Numbered from the stretch's first letter, positions 7,289-16,389 are shown. The stretch is 64,000 nucleotides of DNA from Phyllobacterium sp. YR531 (GCF_000282595.1 NZ_AKIZ01000018.1:62001-126000), one strand, 5' to 3'. Made by a program: numbers and translations. The notes: generated by a model not told the origin, from the sequence alone.

Positions 7289-8485
7289 CTATTCATCCGC
7301 GGCTATGCTTCTGGACGTCGCCAACAATCTTACCAGCACAACGCAGAAGATGATCGCGAGGCCACAACCGACGTAAAGGTCAGCCTCTCTAGCTGCGGGA
7401 AGTGTGACTGGTACAAGATAGATTATCCCACCGAAAGCGCTGCTAAGCAGGGTGCTGAAGCCTTGCGCCCTGCCGACCATCTGGGTGTCGATGACGATCA
7501 GGAAGTTTGCATTAGCCAGAGACCTGCTGACGCTCCAGAGCATCCCAGAAGCGCAATATGTGATCACAGCTACCAGCGGCGTCTGCGAGAAGGAGAACGC
7601 AATTAGCGAGAGGGCTGATATCACGAGAATTGGGGCCATCCGTTGCCGCAATAGCTCAGCTACACGCCTACCTGAGAGAAGCAGTGCGGAGGCAGCGCCT
7701 GCCAATGCCGCAGCCATCTCCAACGTCCCAAAGAGCGAGCTGTCACCGTGGAGGTTGTTGGTCACAAACCCAGGCAAGAGAAGGTTGGTCACCTGTATTA
7801 TCGCATAAGATAGCCCTGTGAAGAGGACGGCGGCAAAGCATTCCGGATGTCGCAGGAAGTAACGGAGGGCCTCCAGGTTCGATGCAAGGAAGCCTTCCGT
7901 GGCTGTTCCACGCGAGTGAGACTGAGAGGTAGGCAGCGTGCGCAAGAGACCCATGCAGACGAAGCTGATCGCACTAAACAGATATGCGGCCGAGCTACTT
8001 CCAAGATAATAGAGAGCGATCCCGGCCGCCCCTGTGCCACATGCAATGCCTATCTGCTTGGCTACCGACATTCTCAGGGAGAAACTCGCCCGCTCCTCCG
8101 TGGGCACCAGGCGCTGAAGAAGGCCGGCTAGAGAGCCGGATAGGATGGCAAATCCGAATGCTCCTCCAACTCCGGAGACTATCAGCAGTATCTCCCCCAC
8201 GAGAGCAGAGGAACCGTCGGCGAATCCCACCAGAAGCATTGCACTGGCTCGCGTCGCCTGTCCTATAGCTGACATTACTCTTCGGTCGTATTTATCGACG
8301 AGATGACCTGCCGCTGGTGCGAGAAGAACTCCCGCGAAACTGGACGTTAGCAGAACCAGGCCGACGAGCTTTGATCCGCCAACCTGAAAAGCGATCCATG
8401 ACGGCAAGACAATCCCGACCCCCACCAGGCCGAAGGAGAGGACCGTGAAAAGAGCATATGCGGTCTTCTGCTCGTTTGTGGCCAT
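7289..8485 (-). CDS. MFS transporter, EntS-like
   Basis: A 398-residue integral membrane protein with about twelve hydrophobic segments. It has the MFS inter-helix 2-3 motif GHLVDKYDRR and is of typical length. The sequence resembles the EntS/DUF894 branch of drug and siderophore exporters. It is convergent with LysR copy 1 and divergent from the COG2085 gene at 8776. In this setting it probably exports a toxic or signalling compound handled by the nearby oxidoreductases, but nothing in the sequence gives the substrate. Codon use looks less GC-rich than the flanking oxidoreductase genes, which suggests a separate origin. Confidence 0.82.
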   Translation of the reverse strand: MATNEQKTAYALFTVLSFGLVGVGIVLPSWIAFQVGGSKLVGLVLLTSSFAGVLLAPAAGHLVDKYDRRVMSAIGQATRASAMLLVGFADGSSALVGEILLIVSGVGGAFGFAILSGSLAGLLQRLVPTEERASFSLRMSVAKQIGIACGTGAAGIALYYLGSSSAAYLFSAISFVCMGLLRTLPTSQSHSRGTATEGFLASNLEALRYFLRHPECFAAVLFTGLSYAIIQVTNLLLPGFVTNNLHGDSSLFGTLEMAAALAGAASALLLSGRRVAELLRQRMAPILVISALSLIAFSFSQTPLVAVITYCASGMLWSVSRSLANANFLIVIDTQMVGRAQGFSTLLSSAFGGIIYLVPVTLPAAREADLYVGCGLAIIFCVVLVRLLATSRSIAADE

Positions 8486-8597
8486 CTGAAATCTTTGCTA
8501 TATCCTGTGATGAACGGCTTCGATGAGGGGTGGCGTCTGAAGCCTGTTTTGAACGGTCGCCTACATCGCCACTGGATAGCACTTTGCCACCGCACGA

Positions 8598-8626
8598 TTG
8601 TCAGTTCGAGGGACAACAGTCTGTTG
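8598..8626. promoter_or_regulatory. LysR-type operator candidate upstream of the 8776 gene
   Basis: Two overlapping inverted repeats: TTGTC-N9-GACAA (8598-8616) and the perfect CAACAG-T-CTGTTG (8614-8626). Similar TTGT...ACAA(CAG) sites precede the LysR gene at 10708 and the oxidoreductase gene at 11808. LysR proteins typically bind interrupted dyads of this size. The repeats are seen; the binding is inferred. Confidence 0.45.
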
Positions 8627-8775
8627 CCCGCCGCTGGACTGTTAACTCTTTGGTCAAATCAATATTTTCGCTGTGTCGCTTGCTGCAGCGCTCGTCCTTC
8701 GAAGGGCGCGCGGGACAGCACCGGCGCAGGAATCCTGTCGGCGGCTACCGCCCCCTATGAAGAAAGACAAAGTTC

Positions 8776-9573
8776 ATGGCACAAACTATCGGAATTATCG
8801 GCTCCGGCCTCGTTGGCAAGGCAGTCGCGCGCCTCGCGACCGCAGCTGGCTACAAGGTGGTGATCAGCAACTCCCGCGGCGCGGACACCATCAAGAACCT
8901 GATTGAGGAGCTTGGTCCGCTGGCGAGCGCCGGCACCACCGAGGAGGCCATCGCGGCGGGTGACATCGTCACGCTCTCGATTCCGATCGCCGCCTCAGAG
9001 CAGCTGCCCGCCGACAAGTTCGCGGGCAAGGTCGTACTCGACCAGACGAACTACTATCCCGCATTCGGCAACAATGACGTCCTCGACAAGGCGGAGCTGA
9101 CCTCCAGTGAGTTGATCCAGCGGCGTTTGCCGGGAGCAAAGGTCGTCAAGGGCTTTCACAACCTCAGCTGGCTCCACATGAAGGCCAACGCGACGCCGAA
9201 GGGTTCGGCGAACCGCACGACGCTGCCGATCGCGGGCGACGACGCCGGAGCGAAGCAGGCGGTGACCGAGTTCTTCGACAAGATCGGCTTCGATACCATC
9301 GACGCGGGCTCGCTCGCAGAAAGCTGGCGCATTGAACCGAGCACGCCGATCTACTTCTGGGCCTACGCTCCAACGGTAGACTTGCAGGCGACGGGTCCGG
9401 AAGCCGAGCGCGCCTACACGCAGCCCGGTACGCCCGTGTCGCGCGAAGATGCTCAGCGCCTGATCGACGAGGCAAAGCGCCCGTCGCCGATCGGCGGCAC
9501 GTTCGAGGGCATGCCGCAGGTCCACGTCGACCTCTTCATGGCGCAGGCCAGCGCCGCGACCACAGCGAAGTAA
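8776..9573 (+). CDS. NADP(H)-binding oxidoreductase, COG2085 F420-reductase-like (copy A)
   Basis: A 265-residue Rossmann-fold protein. GIIGSGLVGKAVARLA near the start is the dinucleotide-binding loop. ISNSRG, DQTNYYPAFGNN and KVVKGFHNLSW are blocks of the NADPH-dependent F420 reductase-like family (COG2085). Relatives in bacteria that do not make F420 probably use NADP(H) with other acceptors, so the F420 name should not be taken literally. It is the longest of three such proteins in this block (others at 11808 and 13444). A strong hairpin follows the stop. The likely regulatory site lies at 8598-8626. Confidence 0.85.
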   Translation: MAQTIGIIGSGLVGKAVARLATAAGYKVVISNSRGADTIKNLIEELGPLASAGTTEEAIAAGDIVTLSIPIAASEQLPADKFAGKVVLDQTNYYPAFGNNDVLDKAELTSSELIQRRLPGAKVVKGFHNLSWLHMKANATPKGSANRTTLPIAGDDAGAKQAVTEFFDKIGFDTIDAGSLAESWRIEPSTPIYFWAYAPTVDLQATGPEAERAYTQPGTPVSREDAQRLIDEAKRPSPIGGTFEGMPQVHVDLFMAQASAATTAK

Positions 9574-9578
9574 CTCCC

Positions 9579-9608
9579 TGCCGGACGCTCCTCCAAGGGC
9601 GTCCGGCA
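9579..9608 (+). terminator. Hairpin after the 8776 gene
   Basis: Perfect 10-bp inverted repeat TGCCGGACGC / GCGTCCGGCA with a 10-nt loop, beginning six bases after the stop codon. There is no clear T-run after it, so it may stop transcription weakly or protect the message end. Confidence 0.5.
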
Positions 9609-9668
9609 TTCGGTTGTGGGAGGCCCTGAGGGGCTCGCCCGGGCCGCACATATTCAGGAGCCGCAGCG

Positions 9669-10079
9669 ATGCCGAGCGAAGACCATCTCACCCCTTTCCT
9701 TGAGGCGATGCACGAGGGCGATATTGCACGCGCGAGCGAGCATCTGTCGGAAACCGTCGAGCTCAACAGCCCAATCCTTCCCACGCCATTCAAGGGACGA
9801 GCCAGTGTGGTCGCCGTCCTCGCCGAGCTGCTCTCCACGATCGACGCTTTCGAGCCGCGGATGATGATGCGCGACGGTGCCGACGTCATCGCCGTCCTCA
9901 CGATCCGGTTCGAGGACCATGTGATCGACGCCTTCGACCACGTCCGCCTCGGCCCGGACGGCCGTATCGAGACCATGACCATCGCATGGCGCCCGCTGCC
10001 CGCCGTCGTCGCGGTCCAGCAGCGGCTCGTCCCGAAGCTCGGTGGAACGGCGATGCGCCTTGTTCCGGTAGAACAGTAG
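9669..10079 (+). CDS. NTF2-like (SnoaL-type) protein
   Basis: A 136-residue protein with the pattern of an NTF2-like barrel: HLTPFLEAMHEGDIARASEH, LNSPILPTPFKGRASVVAVL, then a string of strands including VITVLTIRFED-like sequence and DAFDHVRLGPDGRIETMTI. The function is unknown; relatives include isomerases and ligand binders. It lies 60 bp beyond the hairpin that follows the COG2085 gene and is followed by DUF427, so these may form a small operon. It is not closely similar to the other NTF2-like protein at 5635. Confidence 0.75.
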   Translation: MPSEDHLTPFLEAMHEGDIARASEHLSETVELNSPILPTPFKGRASVVAVLAELLSTIDAFEPRMMMRDGADVIAVLTIRFEDHVIDAFDHVRLGPDGRIETMTIAWRPLPAVVAVQQRLVPKLGGTAMRLVPVEQ

Positions 10080-10192
10080 GCACACCAGATCCATTCCACG
10101 GGCCGCGGCCGGGCGAGCGCCCGGTGTGCACCCGCGGCAAGCAGGGGCGGCGCGTCACTTGCGCGCCGCGATGAAACAGGAAGGAACACGAC

Positions 10193-10564
10193 ATGCAAGG
10201 TGGAAGAAAGCCAGGCCCCGACCATCCGATCAGCATCGCTCCGGCGGGGAAAAGGGTCGTCGTCAAGCTGGATAATACTGTCCTCGCCGACAGCCGCGAT
10301 GCCCTCCTGCTCAAAGAGGCGAGCCTTAATCCGGTCTATTACATCCCGCGCGCCGACGTCGTGTTGGACGAACTCAGCCCGAGCGACACCAGCACCCACT
10401 GCCCGTACAAAGGTGACGCCAGCTATTTCAGCGCGCGCGACGGCGCCGCGAAAGATGTCGCCTGGTCTTACGAGGAACCTTTCGACCATATGCTGATCAT
10501 TAAGGGGTACCTCGCGTTTTACCCGGACCGCGTCGATGCTATCGAAACCACGCCCCGCGATTGA
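10193..10564 (+). CDS. DUF427 domain protein
   Basis: A 123-residue protein matching the DUF427 pattern: HPISIAPAGKRVVVKLDNTV, then LADSRDALLLKEASLNPVYY and IPRADV, with THCPYKGDASYFS and AWSYEEPF further on. The family is small and soluble, and its biochemical role is not established. It is often found with redox or stress genes. A ribosome site (AGGAAGG) precedes the start. It ends 143 bp before the second LysR gene. Confidence 0.85.
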   Translation: MQGGRKPGPDHPISIAPAGKRVVVKLDNTVLADSRDALLLKEASLNPVYYIPRADVVLDELSPSDTSTHCPYKGDASYFSARDGAAKDVAWSYEEPFDHMLIIKGYLAFYPDRVDAIETTPRD

Positions 10565-10600
10565 AAGCTGAATCATCGAACCTACAAATCAGCCGAATCC

Positions 10601-10617
10601 GTTGTTGTTCAGATGAC
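10601..10617. promoter_or_regulatory. LysR-type operator candidate upstream of LysR copy 2
   Basis: GTTGT-N7-ACAAC, a perfect 5-bp inverted repeat extended rightwards by AG (ACAACAG). It lies 91 bp before the LysR start at 10708, a usual place for an autoregulatory LysR site, and resembles the sites at 8598 and 11683. Confidence 0.4.
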
Positions 10618-10707
10618 AACAGCGCATCCATATTTTGCTCATTAATGTCGGAGGTACGGGTCCCGCGCTGATTGATAGTTCAAGCGGCGCGTGACAGAAT
10701 GTTGTCC

Positions 10708-11619
10708 ATGACATCAACAATCGGATTTTCCGAAATGCAGGTCTTCGTCGCAGTGGTGATGGAGGAATCTTTCACCGCTGCGGCCGACCGCCTTGAGACT
10801 GACAAGGCTCGGGTGAGCCGCATCGTGCAGCGTATCGAGGAAAAGCTCGGAGCAAGGTTGCTGAATAGGTCGACGCGCCGGCTCAGCGTGACGGAAGTCG
10901 GAAGGGACTATTTCGAACGCGCGTCTTCGATCCTCGCCGCCGCGGAGGCGGCCCAAGCCGCAGTCGCCCAGCAGAGCCAGGAGCCCAAGGGCCGTCTTAA
11001 GATTACAGCGACACCAGAGTTCGGCACCACGCGGGTCGACAGCTGGATCGCCGCCTATTTGTCCAAGTGGCCGAAGGTCACGGTGGAAGCGGTATACTCC
11101 ATTCGGTTCGTCGATATCATTCATGAGGGAATTGATGTCGCGATCCGCATTGGCACCTTGCAAGATTCTGATCTGTCGGCCCGCAAGCTTGGAGAGATCA
11201 CTTACGGTCTCTATGCCGCGCCTGGATATCTGAAGGAAGGTGCGGCGCTCCGGACCGTCGACGATTTGAAGCGCCACGACCTTATTATGAAAACGTCCAG
11301 CGGCCGTGCGAGCTGGACGCTTGTCAATGGCCAAGCAACAGAGAAGGTTTCGCTGGCTCCACGCTGCGCGCTCGATAACATCGTTGCCGCCAAGAACCTG
11401 ACCGTCTCCGGTTTGGGAGTGGCGCAGCTTCCGCGGTTCATGGCTGAACCATATGTGGCGGAGGGAAGCTTGGTCAGGGTTTTGCCGGGTTGGGCAAGCA
11501 TACCGATGCCGGTACACGCCGTTTTTGCCTCCACGCGCTACATGGATCCGAAGGTACGTGGTTTCGTTGATCTTTGCCGCGAGGCTTTCGGGGATGGTAG
11601 TGACACCAGCCTGAGCTGA
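10708..11619 (+). CDS. LysR-family transcriptional regulator (copy 2 of a duplicated pair)
   Basis: A 303-residue LysR protein nearly identical in design to the one at 6300: HTH about residues 1-62 with the same SFTAAADRLETDKARVSRIV helix, then the ligand-binding domain. The start at 10708 is chosen because it aligns with the paralogue; the frame extends 12 codons further without support. Even the bases around the start resemble those of copy 1 (GACAGA...GTTGT). The next gene downstream, 188 bp away, is a second COG2085 oxidoreductase, so a LysR-oxidoreductase unit appears to have been duplicated and then diverged. Confidence 0.9.
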   Translation: MTSTIGFSEMQVFVAVVMEESFTAAADRLETDKARVSRIVQRIEEKLGARLLNRSTRRLSVTEVGRDYFERASSILAAAEAAQAAVAQQSQEPKGRLKITATPEFGTTRVDSWIAAYLSKWPKVTVEAVYSIRFVDIIHEGIDVAIRIGTLQDSDLSARKLGEITYGLYAAPGYLKEGAALRTVDDLKRHDLIMKTSSGRASWTLVNGQATEKVSLAPRCALDNIVAAKNLTVSGLGVAQLPRFMAEPYVAEGSLVRVLPGWASIPMPVHAVFASTRYMDPKVRGFVDLCREAFGDGSDTSLS

Positions 11620-11682
11620 GGACCTGCCGACGCGCAGAATTGCGCGCCAGAGCATCTCCGCGACCGCGCGTCGGTTCACCCA

Positions 11683-11703
11683 TTGTTGCTCGCACGAACA
11701 ACA
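11683..11703. promoter_or_regulatory. LysR-type operator candidate upstream of the 11808 gene
   Basis: TTGTT-N9-AACAA, continuing as AACAACAG, about 105 bp before the COG2085 start. It shares its right half (ACAACAG) with the candidate sites at 8598-8626 and 10601-10617. Confidence 0.4.
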
Positions 11704-11807
11704 GACTGGGGTTCGTCGGGCATCTAATCTATTCCTGAGCGATATCCTACCTTCCAACCGAACCGCTCCGAGAGGAAGCGCGAACGTTGAAGTGAATAGG
11801 ATATCCA

Positions 11808-12506
11808 ATGAAGATCGGAATTTTGAGCGCCGGCAATATCGGCAGTCGTTTGGCCCGCGCCTGGGCAGCCGCAGGTCATGAACTCGTCATCGCCAAGGAT
11901 GGTGAGGACCGGAAGATCGAACCACTGCTTGCGGAACTGGGCGACAAGGCTCGGCTCGGCACGATCCGCGAGGCGGCGGAGTTCGGTGAAGTCGTACTTT
12001 TCTCGATTTACTGGCCGCGGGTCGAGGCGATCGTGAGCCAGGTCGGCGACGCGCTCGACGGCAAGGTCGTGATCGAGACCATGAACCCGCTCGGCGTTAC
12101 CGCCGATTTCGTGCACTTCCACGATCTGGAGTTCATGCGTGACAGCTCGACTTCGGAAGACCTGCAAAGGCGCTTGCCGAAGGCGCGCATCGTCAAGGGG
12201 TTCAACCTGATAGCGGCTCCGTCGCTTGAAGCGGCGGCGTGGGCTGCGGCGCCGGTGCAGGCCAACGTCTTCTACGCAACCGACGACAGTGCCGCCGGAG
12301 ACGTAACGCGGAGCCTCATCGCCGACGCGGGCTTCAAGCCCGTCAACGCCGGCAACCTCAAGGGTGCCCGGCAGCTCGAACAGGTCGGCGTGCTTCTGCA
12401 TCACGTCGCAGACAATGAATATGGCGGCGACGCTGACCTGATCCGCTTGGCGCTCGCGGTCGTCGAAGCCAATCCTGGCCCGATCACGCGCCAACGCATC
12501 GCCTGA
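11808..12506 (+). CDS. NADP(H)-binding oxidoreductase, COG2085 F420-reductase-like (copy B)
   Basis: A 232-residue Rossmann-fold protein with GILSAGNIGSRLARAW as nucleotide-binding loop and the conserved RIVKGFNLI block near residue 125. It is distinct from the copies at 8776 and 13444, lacking their NSRG segment and carrying a different C-terminal half. The substrate is unknown. It lies between LysR copy 2 and an SDR on the same strand, 63 bp before the SDR, so the two are probably co-transcribed. Confidence 0.8.
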   Translation: MKIGILSAGNIGSRLARAWAAAGHELVIAKDGEDRKIEPLLAELGDKARLGTIREAAEFGEVVLFSIYWPRVEAIVSQVGDALDGKVVIETMNPLGVTADFVHFHDLEFMRDSSTSEDLQRRLPKARIVKGFNLIAAPSLEAAAWAAAPVQANVFYATDDSAAGDVTRSLIADAGFKPVNAGNLKGARQLEQVGVLLHHVADNEYGGDADLIRLALAVVEANPGPITRQRIA

Positions 12507-12569
12507 TCGAGCGCGCCAGCTCGTCCGCAAATTCAAGAATCACAGATCGCTTTACGAAGGAAATCTCCA

Positions 12570-13337
12570 ATGGCGCAGACATTGAATGGCAAAACTGCCC
12601 TCGTGACCGGAGCCGGCCGGGGCATCGGCAGGACCATCGCTGAGCGGCTCGCGGCTGACGGCGCGACCGTGGCGATCACGTACAATGCCAGCAGTGCTGG
12701 CGCAGAAGAAACCGTCGCAGCCATCGAGAAGGCGGGCGGCACCGCCTTCGCGCTGCACGCCGATCTCTCCGACGCCGCGTCGATCCCTGGCTTGTACGAT
12801 GAGCTCGATCGCGAGCTGACGGAGCGGAATGGCAGCAAGAAGCTCGACATTCTCGTCAACAACGCGGGAAATTCGGGTTGGGGCGGTCTCTCCGATGCCA
12901 CGCCGGAGGCCTGGGACACCATGATCGCGGTCCATGCCCGCGCGCCGTTCTTCATGGTCCAGTCGGCGCTCAGCCGTCTGTCCGATGGCGGGCGGATCAT
13001 CAACATCTCGTCGGGCCTCTCCACGCGCCCGCAGCCGATGGTGCCGATCTATTCGATGGCCAAGGCGGCGATCAACAACCTTACCCATGCGCTTGCGATG
13101 GAGCTTGGTCCGCGCGGGATTGCGGTGAACGCGGTGGCACCGGGCTGGACGCGAACGGACATGAACGCTGCCGTCCGAGAGGATGCCAACACCGTGAAGG
13201 CCATTGAGGCCGACACCGCGTTCGGCCGCTTCGGTGAGACGTCAGACATCGCCGCGGTGGTTGCCTTCCTCGCGTCGGACGAAGCCCGGTGGGTGACCGG
13301 TCAGGTCATCGAAGCGAGCGGCGGCTACAGGCTCTGA
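12570..13337 (+). CDS. Short-chain dehydrogenase/reductase (SDR 1)
   Basis: A 255-residue classical SDR. The cofactor motif TGAGRGIG is near residue 14, NNAG near 93, the catalytic serine is in NISSGLS and YSMAK carries the active tyrosine and lysine. The ending VTGQVIEASGGYRL is typical. The arginine after the first glycine pair suggests NADP(H) preference. It resembles 3-oxoacyl-ACP-reductase-like enzymes by fold, but being duplicated among oxidoreductases it more likely reduces a small carbonyl. A strong ribosome site (AAGGAAA) precedes the ATG. Confidence 0.9.
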   Translation: MAQTLNGKTALVTGAGRGIGRTIAERLAADGATVAITYNASSAGAEETVAAIEKAGGTAFALHADLSDAASIPGLYDELDRELTERNGSKKLDILVNNAGNSGWGGLSDATPEAWDTMIAVHARAPFFMVQSALSRLSDGGRIINISSGLSTRPQPMVPIYSMAKAAINNLTHALAMELGPRGIAVNAVAPGWTRTDMNAAVREDANTVKAIEADTAFGRFGETSDIAAVVAFLASDEARWVTGQVIEASGGYRL

Positions 13338-13358
13338 TCGGCTGAAATGTGCCAGCGT

Positions 13359-13376
13359 CGACGCCCGCAGGCGTCG
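13359..13376 (+). terminator. Hairpin after SDR 1
   Basis: CGACGCC / GGCGTCG with a 4-nt loop, 21 bases after the stop codon. There is no T-run, so it may be a weak terminator between SDR 1 and the next oxidoreductase. Confidence 0.35.
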
Positions 13377-13443
13377 GCGCCGGCTTCGACCCGCCGCCAC
13401 GCAAGCGGCATTTATACCATTCGATAGCTTGGGAGAGCCGGTG

Positions 13444-14130
13444 ATGAAGATTGGAATCATAGGATCAGGGGAAATTGGCGGCTCGCTGGCCCGACGGCTC
13501 GCGAAGCTGGGCCATGAAGTATCTGTCGCCAACTCGCGCGGTCCTGACTCGCTTGCAGATCTCGCCGCCGAGACCGGCGCCAAGGCGGTGACCGTCCATG
13601 AGGCGGCGCGCAGCGGCGAGGTCGTCTTTGTCGCGATCCCTGCCTTCAGGATCGCCGATCTACCGAAGGATCTCTTCGACGGTGTGGATGCCGATGTCGC
13701 CGTCGTGGAGACGGGAAATTACTATCCCCAGGAGCGGGATGGCCGCATCGATCCGATCGAACAGGGCATGGCCGAAAGCCGCTGGGTGGCAAATCAGCTC
13801 GGACGGCCGGTGCTGAAGGCCATCAACAACCTGCACTGGCGCAGCCTTCTTGATGGCGGCAAGCCTGCGGGAACGCCGGGACGCATCGCGTTGCCGGTGT
13901 CGGGCGATAATGAGGCCCATAAAGCCAGGGTCATTCGGCTATTCGACGAGCTGGGATACGACGGTGTCGACGCCGGCCAGCTTGACGAGTCCTGGCGTCA
14001 GCAGCCCGGCACGCCGGTATACGCCGCTAATCTCGATGCAGAAGGCGTCCGTAGAGCACTTATCGAAGCCAGTCCTGAGCGAAAGCCGGGATTTCGTGCT
14101 GCGCCCAACAGCAGCATCGGCAAACCTTAG
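13444..14130 (+). CDS. NADP(H)-binding oxidoreductase, COG2085 F420-reductase-like (copy C)
   Basis: A 228-residue protein with [16 protein letters not shown], the [10 protein letters not shown] motif, [12 protein letters not shown] and [11 protein letters not shown], all in the order seen in the 8776 protein. The start at 13444 (MKIGIIG) is preferred to a frame start five codons upstream because a GGGAGA ribosome site sits at the right distance. It ends 8 bp before SDR 2, so the two are almost certainly one operon. Three COG2085 proteins in 5.4 kb is unusual and points to a dedicated redox pathway. The substrate is unknown. Confidence 0.83.
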   Translation: MKIGIIGSGEIGGSLARRLAKLGHEVSVANSRGPDSLADLAAETGAKAVTVHEAARSGEVVFVAIPAFRIADLPKDLFDGVDADVAVVETGNYYPQERDGRIDPIEQGMAESRWVANQLGRPVLKAINNLHWRSLLDGGKPAGTPGRIALPVSGDNEAHKARVIRLFDELGYDGVDAGQLDESWRQQPGTPVYAANLDAEGVRRALIEASPERKPGFRAAPNSSIGKP

Positions 14131-14138
14131 GAGGTCCA

Positions 14139-14924
14139 ATGGATACGCAGCCAAAGGGACGGGTCGTCCTCGTGACAGGGGCGAGCCAGGGCATCGGCCG
14201 GGCTATTGCGTTGCGCCTCGCGAGAGACGGCGCAAAGGTCGGACTGGTAGATCTAAAGGAAGAGAAGCTCGCTGAGGTAAAAAAGGAAGTTGAGGCCCTC
14301 GGAGCGAGCGCCACGTCATTTGTCGCCGATGTCAGCAAGCGCGATGAGGTGTTTGCGGCGGTACATCAGGTCGAGAGGGAGCTTGGTGGCTTCCACGCCA
14401 TCGTCAACAATGCAGGCATTGCGCAGGTCAAGCCACTCGCCGACGTGCTTCCGGACGATATGGATCGCATCTTCCGAGTGAATGTCGATAGCGTGGTATG
14501 GGGCATTCAAGCCGCTGCGGCCAAGTTCAAGGCTCGGGGCATCAAAGGTAAGATCGTCAACGCATCCTCCGCCGCTGGCCACGAAGGCTTTCCGATGGTT
14601 GGCGTCTACTCCGCAACAAAGTTTGCCGTTCGGGCGCTGACGCAGGCTGCTGCCAAGGAGTATGCGAGCGCCGGCATTACGGTGAACGCCTATTGCCCCG
14701 GCATCGTCGGAACTGACATGTGGATCGAGATCGACGAGCGCTTTTCACAGCTCACGGGCACACCGAAAGGCGAAACCTACAAGAAGTATGTCGAGGGCAT
14801 TGCGCTCGGTCGTGCCCAGACGCCCGAAGACGTAGCGGCGCTCGTCGCATTCCTCTGTAGCGACGATTCCGACTACATCACCGGTCAGGCGATCCTGACC
14901 GATGGTGGGCTCGTGTATCGCTGA
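14139..14924 (+). CDS. Short-chain dehydrogenase, acetoin/diacetyl-reductase-like (SDR 2)
   Basis: A 261-residue classical [11 protein letters not shown] nucleotide motif, [11 protein letters not shown], the SSAAGHEG serine block and YSATK. The region [20 protein letters not shown] and the acidic [12 protein letters not shown] segment after beta-2, which favours NAD(H), resemble (S)-acetoin-forming diacetyl reductases. The assignment to acetoin is by resemblance only. It is coupled to the COG2085 gene upstream (8 bp gap, AGGAGGTCC ribosome site) and followed 90 bp on by SDR 3, whose start MDTQ is similar. Confidence 0.85.
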   Translation: MDTQPKGRVVLVTGASQGIGRAIALRLARDGAKVGLVDLKEEKLAEVKKEVEALGASATSFVADVSKRDEVFAAVHQVERELGGFHAIVNNAGIAQVKPLADVLPDDMDRIFRVNVDSVVWGIQAAAAKFKARGIKGKIVNASSAAGHEGFPMVGVYSATKFAVRALTQAAAKEYASAGITVNAYCPGIVGTDMWIEIDERFSQLTGTPKGETYKKYVEGIALGRAQTPEDVAALVAFLCSDDSDYITGQAILTDGGLVYR

Positions 14925-15014
14925 TCGCAGCTCCACTAACGTCCGATGCGGCCAGGAAGGAGGCGCGGAGAGCACTCCACCTAGAGAAACTGCGTCGTAA
15001 TATAGGAGACAGAA

Positions 15015-15821
15015 ATGGACACGCAGCTTTCGAAGCGAACCGCGCTGGTAACTGGAGCCAGCCAAGGTATCGGCGAGGCGATCGCTAGAGCACTGCACGC
15101 CGAGGGCGCCAAGGTGGCGCTTTTTGCGCGCAGTGAAGAGAAGTTAGCGGCGATTGCCGACCATCTGGGAGACAGAGCCTTCGCGGTCGGTGGTGACGTC
15201 ACGAATGAGGAGAGCTTGGGGCGCGCGCTTGCCGCGATAGAAGCAAAGCTCGGACCGATCGACATCGTCGTTAACAATGCGGGTGGCCTAAGATCCTCGA
15301 CGGGCGGACTGTTCCGACCTTTCGAGCAAGTTCCCGACGTTGATTGGCTCGAGACGTGGGAGTTCAACGTCCTTTCCGTGGTGCGTGTGACCCGGGCATT
15401 GGCGCCGACGATGGCAGAACGCGGATGGGGACGGATCATCAACATCTCGTCGGAAAGCGGCATCCAGCCCGACGCGGTCGCGATCGAATATGCCTCGGCC
15501 AAAAGCGCGCTCAACATCCTGACAAAAGGGCTCTCAAAGACGTACGCGAGCCGCGGGGTACTCGTGAACGTGGTGTCGCCAGCCTATGTGGACACCCCCA
15601 TTGTCCGCGATTTGCTGGAGCAGCAGGACGGTGCAGAGCATCTCTCGCGTGACGATCTGGCCGCTCATTTCTTACCGGTCCTCCGTCCTAATATCGGGGT
15701 CGGCCGCCCGGGCAATCCGGAGGACGTCGCCGCTGCGGTCGTCTTTCTGGCGTCGGAACAAGCGAGCTTCATCACCGGGACAAATCTTCGGGTTGATGGC
15801 GGCTCGGTGATGGCGATCTAG
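15015..15821 (+). CDS. Short-chain dehydrogenase/reductase (SDR 3)
   Basis: A 268-residue classical [11 protein letters not shown] near residue 14, NNAGG, the NISSESG serine block and YASAK catalytic pair, with the usual SFITGTNLRVDGG ending. The first residues ([20 protein letters not shown]) closely resemble SDR 2, consistent with a duplication, although the C-terminal halves differ. It is last but one in a plus-strand run of oxidoreductases and ends 7 bp before the DUF2867 gene. The substrate cannot be predicted. Confidence 0.88.
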   Translation: MDTQLSKRTALVTGASQGIGEAIARALHAEGAKVALFARSEEKLAAIADHLGDRAFAVGGDVTNEESLGRALAAIEAKLGPIDIVVNNAGGLRSSTGGLFRPFEQVPDVDWLETWEFNVLSVVRVTRALAPTMAERGWGRIINISSESGIQPDAVAIEYASAKSALNILTKGLSKTYASRGVLVNVVSPAYVDTPIVRDLLEQQDGAEHLSRDDLAAHFLPVLRPNIGVGRPGNPEDVAAAVVFLASEQASFITGTNLRVDGGSVMAI

Positions 15822-15828
15822 CGGCGCC

Positions 15829-16389
15829 ATGGCGGGAAGTCTGTGCAACGCGGTCGGCGGCGTGAGATCGGTGGCGCCGCCCGCTCAAAGCAGCATAGCG
15901 GGCTGGTACAGCGGAGCCGACGTGGTTGATTCTTTTGCCACGACCTTCGGTGCTGGAATCTCGCGTGACCCGGAAGCTGTAGCGCACGCTATCCTCGGCC
16001 GTCCTGCCTGGTGGGTCCGCGGGCTCCTCGCGATACGCGATATGACCGTAGCTCGATTTGGCTTGAAAACGACGGGTGAACTTCAACGAAACGCGCCCGA
16101 CAGGAAGTCCATCGCCTTTTTCCCAGTGCTCGCACGATCGGAAAGCGAACTGGTGCTTGGTGTGGATGATCGACACCTTGATTTCAGGGCGTCGATACTG
16201 CTGGGGGCGTTGAATGACGAGGACGCTTTTGAAGTCGTCGTAACGACTGTCGTTCATTGTCACAATACATTTGGCCGCGCTTACTTAGCCCTAATCAAGC
16301 CTATTCACGTCCTTGTTGTCCGATCGAATTTAAGCCGCACTGTTCAAGCGAGAAATGGAGAATTGCAGAGCAGCTTGACCTCGCCATAG
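15829..16389 (+). CDS. DUF2867 domain protein
   Basis: A 186-residue protein with the DUF2867 pattern: YSGADVVDSFATTF, then RPAWWVRGLLAIRDMTVARF and GLKT, with FPVLARSESELVLGVDDRHL and a VVTTVVHCHNTFGRAYLALI segment. In other proteins this domain is often attached to SDR or NAD-binding proteins, or to proteins of unknown function. Here it stands alone, directly after SDR 3 (7 bp), so a role in the same pathway is plausible. No catalytic residues can be assigned. Confidence 0.75.
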   Translation: MAGSLCNAVGGVRSVAPPAQSSIAGWYSGADVVDSFATTFGAGISRDPEAVAHAILGRPAWWVRGLLAIRDMTVARFGLKTTGELQRNAPDRKSIAFFPVLARSESELVLGVDDRHLDFRASILLGALNDEDAFEVVVTTVVHCHNTFGRAYLALIKPIHVLVVRSNLSRTVQARNGELQSSLTSP

